A DNA stretch of 64,000 nt from Alistipes putredinis DSM 17216 (GTDB lineage: Bacteria; Bacteroidota; Bacteroidia; Bacteroidales; Rikenellaceae): NCBI RefSeq assembly GCF_000154465.1, contig NZ_DS499579.1, forward strand, positions 186,001-250,000, read 5' to 3'. Under the pieces are notes generated by a model, which searched no databases, was not told the origin of the DNA, and worked only from the letters and a program-made list of their open reading frames with translations. Both the position numbers and the translations under genes were made by a program. Every line of letters starts with the position of its first letter. Within the stretch, counting starts at the first letter, position 1. This document shows positions 7,666-16,700 of the stretch, in pieces.

Positions 7666-7812
7666 ATGTTTATCGTAAAAATGGAAGGATTTGCAGGCTT
7701 TGTCGGCCTTATGTTTGGTCTTGTTGTTTTATCGGTCATCATAACCCTGGTCGTATGTGCCGTTAAGAGGCATCGCAGGGAGTGGCTTCAGGACGGACAG
7801 CGTAGAGTCTGA
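7666..7812 (+). CDS. Small single-span membrane protein, 48 residues
   Basis: A short open frame from ATG 7666 to TGA 7812. Residues about 10-34 form one hydrophobic helix (FAGFVGLMFGLVVLSVII then TLVVCAV), followed by a basic tail (KRHRREW...GQRR) that predicts a cytoplasmic C-terminus. An upstream promoter (7604-7637) and a strong terminator (7837-7876) frame exactly this unit, which supports a real gene. No family recognised. Confidence 0.55.
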   Translation: MFIVKMEGFAGFVGLMFGLVVLSVIITLVVCAVKRHRREWLQDGQRRV

Positions 7813-7836
7813 TTTTGTTTTGTAAAGTTATTGGAG

Positions 7837-7876
7837 CTGCCGGAGCGATTCTTTCGCTCCGGCAGTCGATTTTTTT
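7837..7876 (+). terminator. Intrinsic terminator after the small membrane gene
   Basis: Arms CTGCCGGAGCGA (7837-7848) and its exact complement (7854-7865) with a 5-nt loop, then TCGATTTTTTT. Confidence 0.85.
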
Positions 7877-8403
7877 GTTCGGTTCGTTTCCGGACGTTTC
7901 GGATGGTCCGAACATTCGGAAGGTCGGACTCCATATCGTTTTGTCGTGACGCGGGCTTTCGTGTGCAACTCCGGTTCTGTGTCGGGAGCGCAGGAAAACC
8001 GGCCGCCGGACCGTCGGGTTTCTTTGCCAGAGAGGGAAACATTGTTTTTCGGGGGGTGGCCTGACTGCGGCGTCTGCGTTGGCAGTATCCGGCCTCGCAG
8101 TCGCTGCAGCGGATTTGCAATCACGGTTCGCGGGGTGTGTGGGCGTGGTATCGCCGCCGTAAGCGATGCAGTGTATAGCCGAGCCGCGATACGTTCGGGG
8201 TGTAATCGTCGTTTTTTATCCCTGTACGAATACTAAAATCGCCCGGTCTGCCGTATTGTTAAGAAGAGCACTGGCGGGCGAGGCGGGCTTCGGTGTGTGG
8301 AGTTGCCGGGCCGGGGACGCGATGCGAATGATTCCGGGTTTCCGGACTTCGGGACTGTCCGAGCGATGTCGGTCGGGAAAACGAAGAATGAAGCCCGGTA
8401 AAT

Positions 8404-8434
8404 TTTGCAAGTCCCGCAGGATTTGTTAAATTTG
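8404..8434 (+). promoter_or_regulatory. Consensus promoter, near-leaderless
   Basis: TTTG (8404-8407), exactly 19 nt, TAAATTTG (8427-8434): a full Bacteroidota promoter. The predicted transcription start falls about 3-6 nt before the ATG at 8444, so the mRNA would be almost leaderless. Confidence 0.7.
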
Positions 8435-8443
8435 CGCGATTGT

Positions 8444-9046
8444 ATGTCGAAAATCCGTTTCCATATTTTGCTTGCTGCGCTGTTGGTTGTCACCGGCTGC
8501 GGCGAGGATGACAAGGTTCTTCCCGAACAGCAGCAGCAGTTCGAGAGTTTCCTTTCCGGTAGCCACCAGCCTCGTCTGGTGACCGAGCAGGAGGCTATGA
8601 GTTCGGATGAAGATCTCGATTTTTACTCCACGTTCGGGCGCTGGTCGTATCGATATATTTACCATTATTACGATTCGGAACGTCAGACGCGTCCTGAAGC
8701 GGAGATCGGCGATGAGGTGGATCTTGTTTTCTGGGTCTATCTGTTCGAGAATCGGGCAATCACTGCGAGTACGATGCCGATCTACACCAATGACAGAAAG
8801 TGGGCCGAAAAACTTCAGGAGCAGGGACTCGATACGAAATACTGGAGTTTCGAACCCCGTCCCGTCCGTGTCGGCGGCGGCTCTTTCGTCGAAGGGGTCG
8901 AATTGTCGCTGCCGGGCTGCCGCGAGAAAGATACGGTCGAAGTATATATGACATACAATATGGCTTACGGCGATGCGCTGATCAATTTCATTCCGGAGCA
9001 GAGTCCGATCGCCGTTTTTTATACGATTGATTCGGTTCGTAAATAA
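8444..9046 (+). CDS. FKBP-like lipoprotein
   Basis: A 200-residue lipoprotein starting at ATG 8444 (MSKIRFHILL); the start upstream at 8405 would lie inside the promoter. The lipobox is VVTGC. The C-terminal half has the outline of an FKBP-type peptidyl-prolyl isomerase: GDEVDLVFWVYLFENRAI (strand), VGGGSFVEGVELSLPG (the v.G...gl..m bulge), then YGDALINFIPEQSPIAVFYT in the place of AYG...IP...pL.F.v. Several active-site aromatics look replaced, so isomerase activity is doubtful. The next gene starts 7 bp later and carries similar modules, so the two form an operon. Confidence 0.65.
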   Translation: MSKIRFHILLAALLVVTGCGEDDKVLPEQQQQFESFLSGSHQPRLVTEQEAMSSDEDLDFYSTFGRWSYRYIYHYYDSERQTRPEAEIGDEVDLVFWVYLFENRAITASTMPIYTNDRKWAEKLQEQGLDTKYWSFEPRPVRVGGGSFVEGVELSLPGCREKDTVEVYMTYNMAYGDALINFIPEQSPIAVFYTIDSVRK

Positions 9047-9053
9047 GAAAACA

Positions 9054-10535
9054 ATGAATAGTATGGGACGTTGGTTGCCTGCGATACTCCTTTTCGGTCT
9101 GACGACGCTCTGCTCCTGCGCTGAGGAGCCTGACAATGCTTATCCGGGGAATACCCAGAACAAAGCTCTGAAAGCCTGGATGACGCAGAATCGTCCCGAT
9201 CTGCTGGAGAATTACCAGGAGGAAGGGGAGTATTACGTGGATGTCGTTTCGCTGGGCGATCTGGCGGACAGTGCGATTCTGGAGACGGAGAGCTGGGTGT
9301 GGTACGATATCACGGGGCGGGATTTGCAGGGGAATATCAGTGTGGCCCGGGATTCCGTTTATGCGCTTCAGCAGGGAACTTTTACTCCTTATACACATTA
9401 CGTTCCTTACTATCAGTTCTACGGTGAGCTGGCGAGCGGAACTTTTAAGGAGGGGACTTATCTGGCTATGCGGAACCCGTTGAAGCTGGGTGAAACGTAT
9501 GCCGCGCAGAAGGGATTTCCCCGTGAGGTCGAATTGCGCGTGGGGGCCGAGGTCGTGCTGTATATGCCTGCGACGATCATATCCACCGAAGCCAATGGCG
9601 ACGGAGGTTACGAGGGGCAGTATGCATTGAGTGCCAACCACCCGATGATCGCCCGGATCAAGCTGGTCGGAAGATCGAGTCAGCCGATTGAAACGGAGAG
9701 CGTCGCGGTCGATGATTTTGCGGCGGCGAACGGCGGACTGGACCCGACGGTTCCTCCGCAGGACGACGATTCCGAAACGGCTTCGGTCAAAGCCGGAGAG
9801 CCGGCCCCGTCGTATCGTTGGAAAATCGCCACGTCGGAGGCGCCTCAAATCTATGTGAACGAGAGTTTCAATCCTGCGGACGATGCGACCGGACTTTTCA
9901 CCTATTCGAATGTTTATGTGGGATCGCAGCAAAAGGCGGACGAGATCGATCGTAAGATTAACAAAGCTTTGGTCGAGCGCTTCGGTACGGACGAACCGGG
10001 CGAACTGATCGATCCCGAGAAGAATGTCCGGGTCTGGTACATCGCCCGATTCCTGGACGGGTTCGTACAGAGTACCAATATCGACGAGGTGAAACGAATC
10101 GTTTACGGCGAGGTGGAATCCACCGGTACGTACATGAGCTACACCCCTTCGCTGAATAAGGACAAACAGATTCTGGCCTGGTATTACGCCTTGCCGCACT
10201 TCCGCTACGGAAGCTGGGGCGCTTTGCTGACCGTTTCGAGCAATGCGTACGGTGTGGTCGGCATTACCGGGACAACCCAGACCAGTTCTTCTACGAATTA
10301 CGCCGCTACGTACGCTATGATGAATTATTACGGCATGATGAACAATTACTACGGTAATAATTACATGGGCAACTATTACGACGATTATTATGGCAGCTAT
10401 ATGAACGGTCTTTACGGCGGTTCGGTCTATAATCCTTACTATGTAGACAACTCCACATCGACCAGTACGACGATCACCGAGGTTTTGCCCTATACGCCGC
10501 TGTTGATCGAATTTTATATCGAGCCGGCTCAATAG
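9054..10535 (+). CDS. Two-module FKBP-like lipoprotein with Tyr/Asn/Gly-rich insert
   Basis: A 493-residue lipoprotein (start ATG 9054, lipobox TTLCSC). It appears to hold two FKBP-like modules. The first (about 60-205) has YGELASGTFKEGTY and VGAEVVLYMPATI; the second (about 310-493) has PHFRYGSWGALLTVSSNAYG and ends LPYTPLLIEFYIEPA, the FKBP closing strands. Between AYG and LPYTP, about residues 414-466 are a low-complexity run of Tyr, Asn, Gly and Met. An acidic, Pro-rich linker joins the modules (PPQDDDSE). It follows the single-module paralogue by 7 bp. A surface or periplasmic chaperone-like role is an inference. Confidence 0.6.
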   Translation: MNSMGRWLPAILLFGLTTLCSCAEEPDNAYPGNTQNKALKAWMTQNRPDLLENYQEEGEYYVDVVSLGDLADSAILETESWVWYDITGRDLQGNISVARDSVYALQQGTFTPYTHYVPYYQFYGELASGTFKEGTYLAMRNPLKLGETYAAQKGFPREVELRVGAEVVLYMPATIISTEANGDGGYEGQYALSANHPMIARIKLVGRSSQPIETESVAVDDFAAANGGLDPTVPPQDDDSETASVKAGEPAPSYRWKIATSEAPQIYVNESFNPADDATGLFTYSNVYVGSQQKADEIDRKINKALVERFGTDEPGELIDPEKNVRVWYIARFLDGFVQSTNIDEVKRIVYGEVESTGTYMSYTPSLNKDKQILAWYYALPHFRYGSWGALLTVSSNAYGVVGITGTTQTSSSTNYAATYAMMNYYGMMNNYYGNNYMGNYYDDYYGSYMNGLYGGSVYNPYYVDNSTSTSTTITEVLPYTPLLIEFYIEPAQ

Positions 10536-10558
10536 TCCGTTGCCGGTTTTGTTTTCTG

Positions 10559-10595
10559 GCCGTCTGCAGGATTCCTGCGGGCGGCTTCGGTTTTT
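10559..10595 (+). terminator. Intrinsic terminator of the FKBP-like operon
   Basis: Arms GCCGTCTGCAGG (10559-10570) and CCTGCGGGCGGC (10574-10585) pair with G-T wobbles, followed by TTCGGTTTTTATT. Confidence 0.7.
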
Positions 10596-10729
10596 ATTCT
10601 TTGGGCTGCGGGGCTTTTCATTCCCGACTCATTCCCGGCATTGGATTTGGAACATTTCGATTGTAAGACGGATTCTGTCGGTAAATTGGGTGTAATTGAC
10701 GATTTTTTCAACTTTTTGTTCCGGAAAAT

Positions 10730-10760
10730 TTTGAAATTATCGGAAAAGGATTTAATTTAG
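10730..10760 (+). promoter_or_regulatory. Promoter of the HTH gene
   Basis: TTTG (10730-10733), 19 nt, TAATTTAG (10753-10760), one mismatch to TAnnTTTG. It predicts a leader of about 105 nt. Confidence 0.6.
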
Positions 10761-10779
10761 AGGAAAGAAAAAGAGGCCA

Positions 10780-10837
10780 TCTCCGGTCTGCCGACAAATG
10801 GGTGCCGAACAGGGTCGGACTTTGTCGGAAGCGGAGA
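10780..10837 (+). promoter_or_regulatory. Two-part dyad in the HTH-gene leader
   Basis: CCGACAAA (10791-10798) pairs exactly with TTTGTCGG (10821-10828), and outside it TCTCCG (10780-10785) pairs with CGGAGA (10832-10837). It could be an RNA hairpin or an operator for the HTH protein encoded 36 bp downstream. Which one is not known. Confidence 0.4.
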
Positions 10838-10873
10838 AGACGAAAAATAAATTCAACCTAAATAATTAGCAGT

Positions 10874-11116
10874 ATGATTATCACATTTAATGAGTTGCGT
10901 CGTATCAAGGACAGACTGCCCAGCGGCAGCTCGCAACGGATTGCAGACGAATTGGGAATCTCGGTCGATTCGGTTCGTAATTATTTCGGCGGACGGCACC
11001 CCGAGGCGAAGGAAGGCGTAGGCATTCATATCGAACAAGGGCCCGACGGCGGCGTTGTGACGTTGGACGATACGACGATCCTGGATGCGGCGATGCGTAT
11101 TCTGAATGAAAAATAG
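10874..11116 (+). CDS. Small helix-turn-helix protein
   Basis: An 80-residue protein with a predicted helix-turn-helix in the N-terminal half: SSQRIADELGISVDSVRNYF (about 18-37), with the usual Ala and Gly in the first helix and turn. The C-terminal part (DGGVVTLDDTTILDAAMRIL) may be a short oligomerisation segment. It probably binds DNA; its target is unknown, but the dyad in its own leader is a candidate. It is monocistronic, with a promoter and a terminator of its own. Confidence 0.65.
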   Translation: MIITFNELRRIKDRLPSGSSQRIADELGISVDSVRNYFGGRHPEAKEGVGIHIEQGPDGGVVTLDDTTILDAAMRILNEK

Positions 11117-11139
11117 GATCGGAATCCCCGATTATGGTA

Positions 11140-11164
11140 CCCCGGCTCCAGAGGCCGGGGTTTT
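11140..11164 (+). terminator. Intrinsic terminator after the HTH gene
   Basis: CCCCGGC (11140-11146) pairs with GCCGGGG (11154-11160), followed by TTTT. Confidence 0.7.
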
Positions 11165-11214
11165 CTGTTGCATTCCGTATCGTCGTGCGGATCGGGGGCA
11201 GGCAGGCTGCGAAA

Positions 11215-11291
11215 TGACAGCGATGTCCGAAAGGGAGTTTCGGGCTGACATTGTGACAGTCGGAATGTCAGTCCTTCCGGCGGTTTGTCAG
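11215..11291. promoter_or_regulatory. Cluster of TGACAG/TGTCAG half-sites upstream of dnaK
   Basis: TGACAG occurs at 11215 and 11254; its complement CTGTCA/TGTCAG orientation appears as CTGACA (11245), TGTCAG (11266) and TGTCAG (11286). CTGACATT (11245-11252) and AATGTCAG (11264-11271) form an exact inverted repeat with an 11-nt gap. The cluster ends about 144 bp before the dnaK ATG. It is a candidate operator; no regulator is assigned. Confidence 0.4.
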
Positions 11292-11434
11292 ATTTTACGC
11301 TCCGGAAAAGCAGGATGGTGCGAAAAGAACATTTGGTACAACCTTTGTTCACTAAACGATCGTCCGCACGGCAGCGGCAGGGCTGTGGAGGCGGAGTTGA
11401 AAAAGAAATTATTAAACTATAAAGCAACGATATT

Positions 11435-13354
11435 ATGGCAAAGATTATTGGTATTGATTTAGGTACGACGAACTCGTGCGTCGCAGTAATGGAGGGTAAC
11501 GAACCTATCGTAATCCCCAATTCCGAAGGACACCGGACTACTCCTTCGATCGTCGCGTTCACCGACAACGGCGAGCGTAAGGTCGGCGATCCGGCCAAAC
11601 GTCAGGCGATTACGAACCCCAAGCGTACGATCTTCTCGATCAAACGTTTTATGGGCGAAACTTACGATCAGGTGGCACAAGAGGTCGAGCGTGCGCCTTA
11701 TAAGGTGGTTCGCGGCGATAACAATACGCCGCGTGTGGATATCGACGGCCGCCAGTATTCGCCGCAGGAGATTTCGGCGATCATTTTACAGAAAATGAAG
11801 AAGACGGCCGAGGATTACCTGGGGCAGGAGGTTTCGGAAGCGGTAATCACCGTTCCGGCCTATTTCTCCGATTCGCAGCGTCAGGCTACGAAGGAGGCCG
11901 GTGAGATCGCGGGCCTGAAGGTGCGGCGTATCATCAACGAGCCGACGGCCGCTGCGCTGGCTTACGGTCTGGATAAGAAAGGCAAGGATATGAAGGTCGC
12001 CGTCTTCGACTTGGGCGGCGGTACGTTCGATATTTCGATCCTGGAGCTGGGCGACGGCGTGTTCGAAGTGAAATCGACCAACGGCGATACGCACCTGGGC
12101 GGCGATGATTTCGACCATGTGCTGATCGATTATATGGCCGAGGCATTCAAAGCCGAGCACAACGTGGATCTGCGCAAGGACCCGATGGCCATGCAGCGTC
12201 TGAAGGAAGCTGCCGAGAAGGCGAAGATCGAACTGTCGTCCTCGACTACTACGGAGATCAACCTTCCGTACATCATGCCGATCGACGGCATTCCGCAGCA
12301 CCTGGTTATGACGCTTACGCGTGCCAAATTCGAACAGTTGTGCGATCACTTGATCCACAAGACCATCGAGCCTTGCAAGGTGGCCCTGCGCGATGCCGGT
12401 CTCGATGCCAAGCAGATCGACGAGGTGATCCTCGTGGGCGGTTCGACCCGTATTCCCGCGATCCAGAAGGTCGTCGAGGATTTCTTCGGCAAGGTGCCCA
12501 GCAAGGGTGTGAACCCCGATGAGGTCGTTGCCATCGGCGCTGCGATCCAGGGCGGTGTCCTGACCGGTGAGGTGAAGGACGTGCTGCTGCTCGACGTTAC
12601 TCCGCTGTCGTTGGGTATCGAGACGCTGGGCGGCGTGATGACCAAGTTGATCGAGGCCAACACGACGATCCCGACCCGGAAGAGCGAGGTCTTCTCGACG
12701 GCGGCCGACAACCAGCCTTCGGTGGAGATCAACGTCTGCCAGGGTGAGCGTCCGCTGGCCCGCGACAACAAGTCGATCGGCCGCTTCCACTTGGACGGCA
12801 TTCCGGCTGCTCCGCGCGGTGTGCCGCAGATCGAGGTAACCTTCGATATCGACGCCAACGGCATCCTGAACGTATCGGCTAAAGATAAGGGTACGGGTAA
12901 GGAGCAGAAGATCCGCATCGAGGCTTCGTCGGGTCTTACCGAGCAGGAGATCCAGCGTATGCGCGACGAAGCCAAGGCTAACGAGGCGAAGGACAAAGAG
13001 GAGAAGGAGCGTATTGACAAGATCAACGCCGCCGATTCGAACATCTTCGCTACCGAGAAACAGCTCAAAGAGTACGGCGACAAGTTGCCGGCCGACAAGA
13101 AGGCTGCCATCGAAACGGCGCTGGGCAAGTTGAAGGAAGCGCATAAGAACGCTGACGTAGCCGCTATCGATACGGCTTTGGCCGAGCTCAATGCAGCATG
13201 GCAGGCTGCTTCGCAGGATATCTATGCCGCGCAACAGCAGCAGGGCGGTGCCCAGCAGGGTGCTCCCCATGCCGATGCAGGAGCCGGTACGAACGGTCAG
13301 CAGCAGGGTGGATCCAATCAGCCCGAAGATGTAGAGTTCGAAGAGGTTAAATAA
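11435..13354 (+). CDS. dnaK: Molecular chaperone DnaK (Hsp70)
   Basis: ATP-driven Hsp70 chaperone of the cytoplasm, 639 residues, normal length. The ATPase domain starts with IIGIDLGTTNSCVAVMEG and carries the phosphate motif VFDLGGGTFDISIL and the adenosine motif VGGSTRIPAIQ. The linker is VLLLDVTPLSLG, then the substrate-binding beta domain and the helical lid. The C-terminal tail is Gln/Gly-rich and ends EDVEFEEVK, close to the EEVD-like ending used by co-chaperones. No grpE or dnaJ lies beside it. Possible regulatory half-sites lie upstream; an intrinsic terminator follows at 13398-13433. Confidence 0.98.
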   Translation: MAKIIGIDLGTTNSCVAVMEGNEPIVIPNSEGHRTTPSIVAFTDNGERKVGDPAKRQAITNPKRTIFSIKRFMGETYDQVAQEVERAPYKVVRGDNNTPRVDIDGRQYSPQEISAIILQKMKKTAEDYLGQEVSEAVITVPAYFSDSQRQATKEAGEIAGLKVRRIINEPTAAALAYGLDKKGKDMKVAVFDLGGGTFDISILELGDGVFEVKSTNGDTHLGGDDFDHVLIDYMAEAFKAEHNVDLRKDPMAMQRLKEAAEKAKIELSSSTTTEINLPYIMPIDGIPQHLVMTLTRAKFEQLCDHLIHKTIEPCKVALRDAGLDAKQIDEVILVGGSTRIPAIQKVVEDFFGKVPSKGVNPDEVVAIGAAIQGGVLTGEVKDVLLLDVTPLSLGIETLGGVMTKLIEANTTIPTRKSEVFSTAADNQPSVEINVCQGERPLARDNKSIGRFHLDGIPAAPRGVPQIEVTFDIDANGILNVSAKDKGTGKEQKIRIEASSGLTEQEIQRMRDEAKANEAKDKEEKERIDKINAADSNIFATEKQLKEYGDKLPADKKAAIETALGKLKEAHKNADVAAIDTALAELNAAWQAASQDIYAAQQQQGGAQQGAPHADAGAGTNGQQQGGSNQPEDVEFEEVK

Positions 13355-13397
13355 AAAGTTGGAGGGAAGGTTCGGTTTGCGGACTTTCCGGTAGAAG

Positions 13398-13433
13398 AGC
13401 CAGGGTCGGCAGTATGTCGGCCCTGGCTTTTTT
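13398..13433 (+). terminator. Intrinsic terminator of dnaK
   Basis: AGCCAGGG at the left pairs with CCCTGGCT (13421-13428), with extra pairing inside, followed by TTTTTTG. Confidence 0.8.
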
Positions 13434-13684
13434 GTCTGTAGGGCGGATTGCGGGCTGCGGTTTCGGGGAACAGGTGCTTCGATACCGCTTTTCAGCGCCC
13501 TTGTTGCCGGTCGGGACGGTCGGACTCCTTCGGTGTTTTCCCGCGCGTCCGGTGTGCGGTCTTTGCTGTCGGGGTGCCGCCCGGAAATGAAATCGCACTC
13601 CTTCGATTTTCGGTTTCAACGGTGAAATCGGATGGTTTCCAGCGTTTTTTTGTCTATTCCTTTTTTGTTTCCCGCAATTTTTTC

Positions 13685-13692
13685 TATTTTTG
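13685..13692 (+). promoter_or_regulatory. -7 element of secDF
   Basis: TATTTTTG matches TAnnTTTG; a TTTG lies 17 nt upstream (13664-13667). Predicted leader about 75 nt. Confidence 0.5.
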
Positions 13693-13773
13693 TGCGTTTA
13701 TTGGGATTTCTGAAATCCCGTTTCGGGTAACGGAAAAGAAACAAACAAATTATAACAAACTAATTTATACCCA

Positions 13774-16700
13774 ATGCAAAGTAAAGGCGTAATCAAGTTA
13801 CTTGCAATCCTGCTGGCGATTGCTTGTATCTACCAGCTCTCCTTCTCACTGAAAGCGAGAAGCGTGGAGAAAAAGGCGGCCGAGTATGCCGCGAAAGTTT
13901 CGGAGTCGGATTCGCTCCGTCAGGCGGCGGAGATCTATTACCTGGACTCCGTGCAGAACAGGCCCGTTTATGATCTCGGATTCATTTCATTCACCTACAA
14001 GGAGGTCAAGGAGAAGGAGATCAACTTGGGTCTCGACCTGAAGGGCGGTATGAATGTCATGCTCGAGGTGCAGGTGGAGGACGTGCTGAAAGCCCTGGCA
14101 GGTGACAGCGCACACGATCCGATGTTCGAGGAGGCCATCGCCCGTGCCAACAAGGCGCTTAAAGAGGGTACCAACAACTACATCGGCGAGTTCGCCAAGG
14201 CTTATCGTGAGGTTTCCGGCGGTGCTCCGCTGGCTGCGCTTTTCGTAAGTCCGGATCGTAAGGATATCACGCCGAACAGCTCGGACAGCGAGGTCGAGAA
14301 GATCTTGCAGGAGGAAACCGACGCTGCGATCGACGCTTCGTTCAACATCCTGCGCAGTCGTATCGACCATTTCGGCGTTACGCAGCCCAACATCCAGCGC
14401 CTGCCCAATTCGCACCGTATTCTGGTCGAGCTGCCGGGCGTGAAGGAGCCGGAGCGCGTACGCAAGCTGTTGCAGGGTACCGCTTCGCTCGAGTTCTGGA
14501 CGACTTATAATAACACCGAGTTGGTGCGTGCCCTGGAGCAGGCCGATCAGCTTTTGCGCGACGAATTGGCTGCCGGGGCGACCGATGCGGCCGTGGAGGA
14601 AACGCTTACTGAGGAGCAGCCGACTGCTGCCGGTACCGAAGATACGACCGAAAGCCTGATCGCAGAGGTGCAGAACAATGCTCCGGCTGCGGAGGAGGCT
14701 GCCTCGGCTTCGGGGGCATCCCGCTATACCCGCGAGGAAAATCCGCTCTTCTCGCTGCTCAATCCCTATGATGGCGGAGGCGCTGTCGTGGGTTCCGTAG
14801 CCGTTGCCGATACGGCGACCGTTGCCGGCTACCTGCGTATGGATGCCGTGCGCGAGTTGCTGCCTTCGGACGTTCGTTTCGAGTGGGGTATCAAGGGCGA
14901 ACCGCAGAACAACGGGCGTTTCTCTCTTTATGCGCTCAAGGTCAGCACGCCCGACGGCAAGGCTCCGCTGGACGGCAGCGTGATCGTGGATGCGCGTGAA
15001 ACCTATGCCGAGCGCGGTGCCGAAGCCAAGGTTTCGATGTCGATGAACTCGGAAGGTATTCAGGACTGGGCGCGTCTGACGGGCGACAATATCGGCCGCT
15101 GCATCGCCATCGTGCTCGACGGTTATGTCTATTCCGCTCCGGTCGTTCGCCAGAAGATCGAAGGCGGAAGTTCGGAAATCTCGGGTAACTTCACCATTCA
15201 GGAGGCGAAAGACCTCGCCAACGTGCTCAAGTCGGGTAAGGTGCCCGCTCCGGCACGTATTATTCAGGATACCGTCGTAGGTCCGTCGCTGGGGCAGGAG
15301 TCGATCAATGCGGGTATTCTTTCGTTTGTACTCGCGTTCGTGCTGGTGCTTCTCTATATGGGCCTCTACTATAAGACAGCCGGCTGGTTGTCCGATATCG
15401 CCTTGTTGTGCAACGTATTCCTGCTGCTCGGTGTTCTGGTTTCGTTCGGTGCCGTGCTGACGCTGCCCGGTATCGCGGGTATCGTGCTGACGATGGGTAT
15501 GGCCGTGGATGCCAACGTGATTATTTACGAACGCATCAAGGAGGAGCTTCGCGGCGGTAAGGGTTTGAGCCTGGCTATCAAGGACGGTTTCTCGAAAGCA
15601 TACTCCGCGATCATCGACGGTAACCTTACCACGATCATCACCGGTATCGTTCTGTTCATCTTCGGAAACGGTCCGGTGCAGGGTTTCGCCACTACGTTGA
15701 TTATCGGTATTCTGACCTCGCTCTTCTGTTCGATCTTCATTACCCGCCTGCTGATCGAGGGCGTAGTCAATAAATGGGGAAAGATCTCCTTCTCGCGCAA
15801 GTGGTCGGAGAATCTTATGGGCAACGCTCATTTCGACTTCCTGGGCAAGAGTAAGATCTCTTACATCGTTATGATCGTCGTTTTGGCCGTTTCGTGCGTT
15901 TCGTTCGCGGTACGCGGTCTGAACATGGGTGCTGAGTTCACCGGCGGCCGTGCATACGTGATTCGTTTCGACCGCCCGGTACAGGCAGAGGAGGTACGTA
16001 TGAAGTTGCAGGATGTCTTCTCCGGTTACGAGGATGCCGCTAATGTCAGCTTCGAGGTGAAGCAGTACGGCAATGAGAACCAGATGCGTATCGTGACGCA
16101 GTACAAGTACGACGACACTTCGGACGAGGCTACTTCGGAAGTGGATCGGATTCTGTACGACGCGCTGCACGGTCTGTACGGTTATCCCATCACCTTCGAG
16201 AATTTCCGCAATACGCAAAACGATATCAACGGTATTCTTACGGCAGACAAGATCGGTCCTTCGATCGCCAAGGATATGACTTGGGGCGCTATTTGGTCGG
16301 TGCTCTTCTCGCTGATCGCCATCGGCCTCTACATTTCGCTCCGCTTCAAGAAATGGCAGTATGCGACCGGCGCTACGACCGCGCTGGCATTCAATGCCCT
16401 GGTGGTGATCGGCGTCTTCTCGCTCTGCTACGGCTGGCTGCCCTTCAACCTGGAGGTGAACCAGGCCTTCATCGCGGCGATCCTGACGATCATCGGTTAT
16501 ACGATCAACGATACGGTGGTGGTTTTCGACCGTATCCGTGAATATCTGGTGCTCTATCCCAAGCGCGATCTGCGCGAGAACGTGAACAATGCGCTCAATG
16601 CGACCCTGTCGCGTACGATCAATACGTCGGGTACGACATTGGTTACTCTGCTCGCCATCCTCTTCTTCGGCGGCGAGACGATTCGCGGGTTTATCTTCGC

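Larger units (their letters stand above)
7813..8443. other. GC-rich intergenic region, no gene recognised
   Basis: About 630 bp. It begins with the terminator of the small membrane gene (7837-7876) and ends with a consensus promoter (8404-8434). Between them overlapping frames exist in several phases but none has a signal, family motif or sensible start. I see nothing recognisable at 7880-8400. Confidence 0.5.
10536..10873. other. Intergenic region: terminator, promoter, structured leader
   Basis: About 340 bp without a gene. It contains the terminator of the FKBP-like operon (10559-10595), a promoter (10730-10760), and a dyad-rich leader (10780-10837) of the HTH gene. Confidence 0.5.
11117..11434. 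other. dnaK upstream region
   Basis: About 318 bp. It contains a terminator (11140-11164) and a cluster of five TGACAG/TGTCAG half-sites (11215-11291). No CIRCE (TTAGCACTC-N9-GAGTGCTAA) was seen, and no clean TAnnTTTG box; the nearest is AACCTTTG around 11344. Confidence 0.5.
13355..13773. other. Intergenic region between dnaK and secDF
   Basis: About 420 bp: the dnaK terminator (13398-13433), a GC-rich stretch with nothing recognisable (13440-13640), and the secDF promoter region with a -7 element at 13685-13692 and a short hairpin GGGATTT/AAATCCC (13704-13720) in the leader. Confidence 0.5.

Noticed and set aside
11117..11434. CIRCE element upstream of dnaK
   Set aside because: The TTAGCACTC-N9-GAGTGCTAA consensus is absent; only TGACAG/TGTCAG half-sites were seen.
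13987..16218. 743-codon minus-strand open frame opposite secDF
   Set aside because: Antisense shadow; the plus strand carries the full SecDF motifs.
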